Source of the DNA: Aquirhabdus sp.
GTDB lineage: Bacteria > Pseudomonadota > Gammaproteobacteria > Pseudomonadales > Moraxellaceae
Reading direction: 5' to 3'
DNA: 10,651 nt
Assembly (NCBI GenBank): GCA_030152425.1
Contig: JASLJP010000072.1
Span: forward strand, 1-10,651
Within the stretch, counting starts at the first letter, position 1. Every line of letters begins with the position of its first letter. The translations under genes were made by a program, and so were the position numbers. Below, piece by piece: positions 5,504-10,651 of this stretch. The notes beneath the pieces were generated by a model. It was not told the DNA's origin. It ran no database searches and saw nothing but the letters and a program-made list of their open reading frames with translations.

Positions 5504-5516
5504 TAAAGAGCTCGCC

Positions 5517-7550
5517 ATGACCACCACAGCCACGCTATATCCACACCTCCTCGCCCCGCTTGATCTGGGCTTTACCACGCTTAAAAACCGCGTCCTGATG
5601 GGCTCGATGCACGTCGGGCTTGAAGAAGCGCCGAATGGTTTTGCCCGTATGGCAGAGTTTTACGCCGAGCGCGCACGCGGCGGTGTCGGCCTGATCGTGA
5701 CCGGAGGTATCTCGCCCAACGACGACGGTCTGGTGTTTGGCGGCGGCTCCAAGCTGACCAATCAGGACGAAGTGGCGCACCATCGCCCGATCACCAAGGC
5801 TGTGCATGCGGCGGGCGGTAAGATCGCCATGCAGATCCTGCACTGTGGTCGCTACTCGTATCAGGACTCACAGGTCGCACCAAGTGCGGTCAAGTCACCG
5901 ATCCATCCCTTTATGCCGCACCCGCTGACCCACGATCAAGTGGTACAGACCATCGAAGACTACGCCAACTGCGCGGTCCTGGCTCAGCAAGCCGGCTATG
6001 ACGGCGTCGAGATCATGGGCTCGGAAGGCTACCTGATCAACCAGTTCATCACCGCACGCACCAACCAACGCACCGACGACTGGGGCGGCAGCTATGAAAA
6101 ACGCATGCGCTTTCCGGTCGAGATCGTGCGCCGCGTGCGCGAGAAGGTCGGCCCGAACTTCATCATCATCTATCGCCTGTCGATGCTCGATCTGGTCGAC
6201 GACAGCTCGACCTTTGAAGAAACCGTCATGCTTGCCAAAGCCATCGAAGCCGCCGGTGCAACCATCATCAACACCGGTATCGGCTGGCATGAGGCGCGTA
6301 TCCCGACCATCGCCACCAAGGTACCGCGCGCCGCGTTTACTTGGGTCACCCAGCGCATGATGGGTCAGGTGTCGATCCCGCTGATCACCACCAACCGCAT
6401 CAACACCCCTGAAGTCGCCGAAAGCGTACTGGCCAACGGCCATGCCGATATGGTGTCGATGGCACGTCCGTTCCTCGCCGATCCGGAGTTCGTCAACAAA
6501 GCCGCGACCAATCGCAGCGATGAAATCAACACCTGTATCGGCTGTAACCAAGCCTGCCTCGACCATACCTTTTCGTTGCGTATCACCTCCTGTCTGGTCA
6601 ATCCGCGCGCCTGCCATGAGACCGAGATCATCATCAAACCGACTGAGGTCAAAAAACACATCGCCGTGGTCGGTGCCGGCCCTGCGGGCTTAAGCTTTGC
6701 CGTCACCGCAGCGGGTCGTGGTCATAGCGTCACCCTGTTTGAAGCAAGTTCGGAGATCGGCGGTCAGTTTAATATCGCCAAGCAAGTACCGGGTAAAGAA
6801 GAGTTTTTTGAAACCATTCGTTATTTCGGCAAACAGCTCGAAATCCACAATGTCGACCTGCGTCTCAACACGCGTGTTAGCGCCAAAGACCTGCAAGACG
6901 GCGGCTTTGACGAAATCGTGCTCGCCACCGGTATCGTGCCGCGTCAGCCTGCCATCGACGGCATCGACCACGCCAAGACGCTGAACTACCTCGATGTACT
7001 GCGCGATAAAGCCCCAGTCGGCAAACGTGTCGCGGTGATCGGCGCGGGCGGGATCGGCTTTGACGTATCGGAATACCTGACCCATGCCGGCACCAGCGGC
7101 AGTTTAGACCCTGAGAAATTTAACCGCGAATGGGGCATCGACCAGAGCTTCGCGCAGGCAGGCGGCATCATGCGTCCCGAGGTCGAAGCGTCACCGCGTG
7201 ACGTGTTCCTGCTGCAGCGCAAGACCTCTAAAGTCGGCGAAGGCCTCGGCAAGACCACCGGCTGGATTCACCGTACCGGCCTGAAGAACCGCAACGTACA
7301 GATGATCCCGTCAGTCAACTACGACCGTATCGACGACGACGGTCTGCACATCAGCATCGGTGAGCACAAACAAGTGCTCGACGTCGACCATATCGTGGTC
7401 TGCGCCGGTCAAGACCCACAGCGCGAGCTGTAGGCCGAGCTGGTTGCCGCAGGCCTCACCGTACACCTGATCGGTGGTGCGGATGTCGCTGCCGAGCTGG
7501 ATGCCAAACGCGCCATCAACCAAGGCGTACGCCTCGCCGCTACCGTTTAA
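5517..7550 (+). pseudogene. fadH: NADPH-dependent 2,4-dienoyl-CoA reductase, interrupted by in-frame TAG
   Basis: FadH reduces 2,4-dienoyl-CoA with NADPH during beta-oxidation of polyunsaturated fatty acids, passing electrons through FAD, a 4Fe-4S cluster and FMN. Residues 1-330 form the old-yellow-enzyme-like FMN barrel, with Tyr172 and His258 at the positions of E. coli Tyr166 and His252. The cluster cysteines are Cys340, 343, 347 and 359. Residues 381-638 are the FAD/NADPH part, with GAGPAG (386-391) and GAGGIG (509-514). A TAG at 7431-7433 stops translation after residue 638. The same frame then continues for 38 codons with clear family sequence (VHLIGGADVAAELDAKRAI) to TAA 7548-7550. The full reading length is 677, close to E. 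coli's 672. The lost tail contains a conserved nucleotide-binding motif, so the truncated enzyme is probably impaired. ATG 5517 is preceded by AAAGAG. A CAG-to-TAG change or a base-calling error is likely. Confidence 0.9.
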
Positions 7551-7563
7551 TAAGGATATTGAT

Positions 7564-7995
7564 ATGAGTACCGCACTTCCACTGCAACCCGCAGTCGCCG
7601 CGTCTCTGGCACTGTGGCATGAAGGCGTCGCCAAGAAAGACCTTGCGCGTCTGCCCGAGATCGTCCACCCCGATGCGGTGTTTCGCTCGCCGATGGGTCA
7701 TACGCCCTATGGCCCTGCGCCAGCGCTGCTGCTGGTGCTCGGCACCGTGATCCAAGTGTTTGAAAACTTTACTTACCACCGCGAGTTTGCCGACACCGAT
7801 GGTCTCAATGTGGTACTGGAATTTAGCGCCACCATCGGTGACAAAAAGATCAAAGGCATCGACATGATCCGTTTTGATGAGGATGGAAAAATCACTGATT
7901 TTGAAGTCATGGTGCGTCCGTTTACCGGCTTACAAGCGTTAGGGGCAGAAATGGGCAAGCGACTGGGGCATTTGCTGCCTGCGTTTAAGGGCTAG
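7564..7995 (+). CDS. NTF2/SnoaL-like small protein
   Basis: The 143-residue product looks like a SnoaL/NTF2-like alpha+beta cone protein. It has an N-terminal helical part (LALWHEGVAKKDLARLPEIV), HPDAVFRSPM, then strands (LNVVLEFSATIGDKKIKGID, MIRFDEDGKITDFEVMVRPF). This fold serves as isomerase, dehydratase or ligand holder in many families, so the function stays open. AAGGA lies seven bases before ATG 7564. It starts 13 bases after the fadH frame ends and is followed by a terminator, so it is almost certainly co-transcribed with fadH under the same operators. Co-expression hints at a role in handling CoA-linked or enone compounds, by inference only. Confidence 0.75.
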   Translation: MSTALPLQPAVAASLALWHEGVAKKDLARLPEIVHPDAVFRSPMGHTPYGPAPALLLVLGTVIQVFENFTYHREFADTDGLNVVLEFSATIGDKKIKGIDMIRFDEDGKITDFEVMVRPFTGLQALGAEMGKRLGHLLPAFKG

Positions 7996-8031
7996 TTGTA
8001 AAGACTGCACTGCCTAGGCTCTGACCTCATC

Positions 8032-8065
8032 AGCGTAGCGTTCCTAAGGGGCGCTGCGCTTTTTT
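8032..8065 (+). terminator. Rho-independent terminator of the fadH operon
   Basis: AGCGTAGCG (8032-8040) pairs with CGCTGCGCT (8052-8060) over nine positions with one G-U pair and an 11-nt loop, followed by six T (8060-8065). It lies 37 bases after the SnoaL-like stop. Confidence 0.85.
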
Positions 8066-8152
8066 ATGCACGCCACGCTAGTCGGTCGTAAGCTTTTGTA
8101 GTCAAATGGTTTAAAGCAGCATTCTGCATCAGCACGGCCGCGCCAAATTCGC

Positions 8153-8158
8153 TATGAT
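8153..8158 (+). promoter_or_regulatory. Possible -10 element of the macAB operon
   Basis: TATGAT matches the -10 consensus at 5 of 6 positions, but the -35 at the right distance (CAGCAC) is poor. Transcription would start near 8165. That makes the upstream ATG at 8165 effectively leaderless and favours ATG 8222 as start of macA. An activator might replace the weak -35. Confidence 0.35.
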
Positions 8159-8221
8159 CTTGGGATGATGCTGCCCCCTGCAGGCATCCTGACTAATTCT
8201 TTCCTATCGAGCCCCCACCCT

Positions 8222-9406
8222 ATGCCACCCCGCTCACGCTCTCGGTTCGTCATCACTGCGCTGATTATCCTCGCCGCCCTTGCCTTGGCGTGGTACGTCC
8301 TCAAACCCAAAGCGCCCACGACCAACTACCTGACCGCAGCGGTGACCCAAGGCGATCTGGAAGACAGCGTACTGGCCTCCGGCACATTGCAAGCCCTGCA
8401 ACAGGTGAGTGTCGGTGCGCAGGTGTCGGGACAGGTCAAATCGCTCGATGTCAAACTCGGCGATCCGATCAAAAAAGGCCAGCTCATCGCCCAGATCGAC
8501 CCGATCACCCAAGAAATCACGCTGAAAAACAACCAAGCCGCCGTCGCCAACCTGCAGGCGCAAAAGCGCGTTAATGCTGCCAATCTAGAGCTGGCACAAG
8601 CGCAAGCCGTACGAATGCGCGCATTGCTTAAAGACCACGCCGTGTCGAAAACCGACGCCGACACTGCCGAGGCCACCCTCAAAGTCTCTGCCGCCAATGT
8701 GGCGGCCAGCGACGCGCAAATCCAGCAAGCCCAACTGCAAGTCAGCAATGCGCAGGAATACCTCGGCTATACCCGCATCACCGCGCCGATGGACGGCACG
8801 GTGGTCGCCATCGTGACCGAGCAAGGCCAGACGGTCAACGCCAACCAGACCGCGCCGACCATCATCAAACTCGCCAAGCTCGACACGCTGACCGTCCGCG
8901 CGCAAATCTCCGAAGCCGACGTGGTCAAGGTCAAATCCGGTCAGACCGTGTATTTCACCATCCTCGGCAATCCCGACAAACGCTACTATGCCACGCTGCG
9001 CAGCATCGAGCCTGCACCGGAATCCATCGCCAAAGACAGTACGACCACAACGACGACCACCACCACAGCGGTCTACTATATCGGCCTGTTTGACGTGCCC
9101 AACCCTGACGGGGAGCTGCGCATCGACATGACCGCGCAGGTCTATATCATCCTGGCCAATGCCAAAAACACCCTGCAAATCCCTGCTGCCGCACTGACGG
9201 GCAAAGCCGATAAAGACGGCAATCAGACCGTGCGCGTGGTCGATGCGGAGGGCAAAGCCAGCGCGCGCAGCATCAAAGTCGGCCTCAACAACCGCATCAG
9301 CGCCCAAGTCCTGTCAGGGCTGAAGGTGGGTGAGAAAGTGATCATTGGTACGGGCGACGCCAAAGTGAACTCCACCGACCCGAAAAAACACCCGCCGATG
9401 ATGTAA
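8222..9406 (+). CDS. macA: MacA-like periplasmic adaptor of a MacAB-TolC exporter
   Basis: The 394-residue product, from ATG 8222, is a membrane-fusion protein that links the MacB ATPase/permease to a TolC-type channel. MacAB-TolC systems export macrolides, haem precursors, peptides or siderophores, and the substrate here is unknown. Residues 9-27 form the inner-membrane anchor. The biotinyl-lipoyl halves are at about 65-93 (VGAQVSGQVKSLDVKLG) and 183-205 (YTRITAPMDGTVVAIVTEQG). The helical hairpin lies between (about 95-180). The beta-barrel and membrane-proximal domains follow, with VPNPDGELRIDMTAQV and IPAAAL as in E. coli MacA (371 residues). Residues 274-282 are nine consecutive Thr, not present in E. 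coli MacA, placed before YYIGLF. The frame is open to ATG 8165, but that start would be at the predicted transcript end. macB begins two bases after the stop. Confidence 0.92.
   Translation: MPPRSRSRFVITALIILAALALAWYVLKPKAPTTNYLTAAVTQGDLEDSVLASGTLQALQQVSVGAQVSGQVKSLDVKLGDPIKKGQLIAQIDPITQEITLKNNQAAVANLQAQKRVNAANLELAQAQAVRMRALLKDHAVSKTDADTAEATLKVSAANVAASDAQIQQAQLQVSNAQEYLGYTRITAPMDGTVVAIVTEQGQTVNANQTAPTIIKLAKLDTLTVRAQISEADVVKVKSGQTVYFTILGNPDKRYYATLRSIEPAPESIAKDSTTTTTTTTTAVYYIGLFDVPNPDGELRIDMTAQVYIILANAKNTLQIPAAALTGKADKDGNQTVRVVDAEGKASARSIKVGLNNRISAQVLSGLKVGEKVIIGTGDAKVNSTDPKKHPPMM
9041..9067 (+). repeat. Nine-threonine ACN codon run in macA
   Basis: Nine consecutive ACN codons (ACG, ACC, ACA mixed) encode Thr274-282. 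The codons are not a perfect trinucleotide repeat, so slippage is limited, though the stretch is a low-complexity insertion relative to E. coli MacA. Confidence 0.9.
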
Positions 9407-9408
9407 CC

Positions 9409-10651
9409 ATGACCTCATCATCCAGCACGCCCCCGAACGCCGCACTGCCCCTGATCAAAGTCAGCGGACTGACACGCGAGTTTCCCGCCGGTGAAGGCGT
9501 GGTCCGCGTACTGGATGACATCAACCTGTCCATCCATGCTGGTGAGATGGTCGCGATCATGGGGCAGTCCGGCTCGGGCAAATCCACCCTGATGAACATC
9601 CTCGGCTGTCTGGATCGGCCAAGCAGCGGCAGCTATCAGGTCAAAGGTCAGGAGACTCGCCTGCTCGAACCCGACGAACTGGCCGAGCTGCGTCGCCTCA
9701 ACTTCGGCTTTATCTTTCAGCGCTATCACCTGCTCGGCGATCACAGCGCCCTCGGCAATGTCGCCGTGCCCGCCATCTATGCTGGGGTGAGCGCCGCCAA
9801 ACGCAATGAGCGTGCCGCCGCCCTACTCACCCGTCTGGGGCTGGCACAGCGACTGTATAACCGTCCCAGCCAGCTATCCGGTGGCCAGCAGCAGCGCGTG
9901 AGTATCGCCCGTGCGCTGATGAATGGCGGCGATGTGATCCTCGCCGACGAGCCGACCGGCGCGCTGGATCGGCATAGCGGCGTCGAAGTGATGGCCATCC
10001 TGCGCGAGTTGAATAGCGAAGGCCATACCATCATCATCGTCACCCACGATCCGCAGATCGCAGCCCAAACCGGACGCATCATCGAGATCAGTGATGGGCG
10101 CATCATCGCCGATCAGCCCAATATCCCAACCCCGCCGCTGCCCGCGCCGACCCTACTGTCGCGTCCGACCATCACGCAGACCTCCGCCGTCGGTGCCGTA
10201 TTTGATCGACTGGCAGAGGCCTTTCACATGGCACTGCTGGCGATGAATGCCCATCGCATGCGCACCTTTCTGACCATGCTCGGCATCATCATCGGTATCG
10301 CCTCGGTAGTGTCGGTCGTGGCACTGGGCAAAGGCTCGCAGGCCGCGATCCTGCAAAACATCAGCGGACTGGGCACCAATACCATCACCGTCTATTCGGG
10401 TAAAAACTTTGGCGACATCCGCAGCGGCAAGATCCAGACCCTGCGCCCCAGCGACGCCGACGCACTGGCCGAGCAGCCCTATGTCGATAGCGTCAGCCCA
10501 AATATCAACGCCAGCACCGTGCTGCGCTTTCGCAATATCGAAGCCAATGCGACCTTGAATGGTGTGGGCGAGAGTTTCTTTCGAGTCAAAGGGCTGACAT
10601 TGGCCGAAGGCGTGAGCTTTGACCCAGACGGCGTACGCGCCCAGAACCAAG
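9409..10651 (+). CDS. macB: MacB-like ABC transporter ATPase/permease, 3' end outside window
   Basis: The first 414 residues are seen, and MacB is usually about 650. The N-terminal ATPase has Walker A GQSGSGKST (52-60), Q-loop Gln104 (FIFQRYHLL), signature LSGGQQQR (156-163), Walker B VILADEPTGALD (176-187) and H-loop His203 (VTHD). A linker (about 230-270) leads to the first membrane helix (about 285-307, FLTMLGIIIGIASVVSVVAL) and then the start of the large periplasmic domain (GTNTITVYSG onwards). The remaining three membrane helices lie beyond the edge. MacB uses ATP to drive export through MacA and an outer-membrane TolC-like channel by a mechanical pumping cycle. The ATG is two bases after the macA stop with no clear Shine-Dalgarno, so translation is probably coupled. 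The linker is rich in Pro (PTPPLPAPT). Confidence 0.93.
   Translation, partial: MTSSSSTPPNAALPLIKVSGLTREFPAGEGVVRVLDDINLSIHAGEMVAIMGQSGSGKSTLMNILGCLDRPSSGSYQVKGQETRLLEPDELAELRRLNFGFIFQRYHLLGDHSALGNVAVPAIYAGVSAAKRNERAAALLTRLGLAQRLYNRPSQLSGGQQQRVSIARALMNGGDVILADEPTGALDRHSGVEVMAILRELNSEGHTIIIVTHDPQIAAQTGRIIEISDGRIIADQPNIPTPPLPAPTLLSRPTITQTSAVGAVFDRLAEAFHMALLAMNAHRMRTFLTMLGIIIGIASVVSVVALGKGSQAAILQNISGLGTNTITVYSGKNFGDIRSGKIQTLRPSDADALAEQPYVDSVSPNINASTVLRFRNIEANATLNGVGESFFRVKGLTLAEGVSFDPDGVRAQNQ

Noticed and set aside
5499..5516. TTG start at 5499 for fadH
   Set aside because: TTG lies inside operator 2 next to the predicted transcription start. ATG 5517 has AAAGAG at correct distance and aligns with the family start.
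5895..6659. 254-residue minus-strand open frame
   Set aside because: Antisense shadow of the well conserved fadH sequence. It is Asp/Gly/His-rich with no domain.
8585..9307. 240-residue minus-strand open frame
   Set aside because: Antisense shadow of macA, which has all family motifs.
10153..10650. 165-residue minus-strand open frame at the right edge
   Set aside because: Antisense of macB, whose ATPase motifs and membrane helix are clear in the plus frame.

Overview
The window looks like a chromosomal stretch from a fairly GC-rich gammaproteobacterium. The close full-length match of one gene to E. coli-type 2,4-dienoyl-CoA reductase (FadH), together with a MacAB exporter, supports Gammaproteobacteria. 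The gene mix (PhaC-like hydrolase, PaaX-like regulator, PadR next to FadH) would suit Pseudomonadales/Moraxellaceae, but that finer placement is a guess. Genes are tightly packed on both strands. No tRNA, rRNA, CRISPR array, integrase or transposase was seen.

Left edge (1-600). A 227-bp imperfect palindrome (about 94% arm identity) holds two head-on copies of the N-terminal winged-helix part of a PaaX-like regulator. Each copy ends in a junk tail read from the antisense of the other. The arms differ at seven base pairs, so this is either a diverged inverted duplication or an error-prone foldback at a contig end. A leader region with two strong hairpins follows.

Region 601-4617. A PhaC-family alpha/beta hydrolase with a serine nucleophile (601-1698) is followed, from its own good sigma70-like promoter, by an exported protein with two START/SRPBCC-like domains (about 1806-3182). 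It meets tail to tail, with overlapping stop codons, a two-gene minus-strand operon (4617-3874 and 3877-3179). That operon encodes paralogous single-pass membrane proteins with long beta-rich, Val-Pro-rich outer parts, one carrying a 41-residue internal repeat. I do not recognise the family. The neighbourhood suggests envelope or lipid functions, which is inference.

Region 4811-7995. A PadR-type repressor diverges from fadH. The intergenic gap holds two copies of the palindrome built on TGCAACCAGTTGCA, exactly 40 bp apart, overlapping a TTGCAT-N17-TATAAC promoter. This is a convincing local repressor circuit for fadH and a downstream NTF2/SnoaL-like protein. fadH has an in-frame TAG at 7431-7433 with a perfectly conserved 38-codon tail beyond it. 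A rho-independent terminator at 8032-8065 closes the operon.

Region 8222-10651. macA, with an unusual run of nine threonines, is followed two bases later by macB, which runs off the right edge. Together they form the periplasmic adaptor and the ABC ATPase/permease of a tripartite exporter that would need a TolC-like outer-membrane partner.
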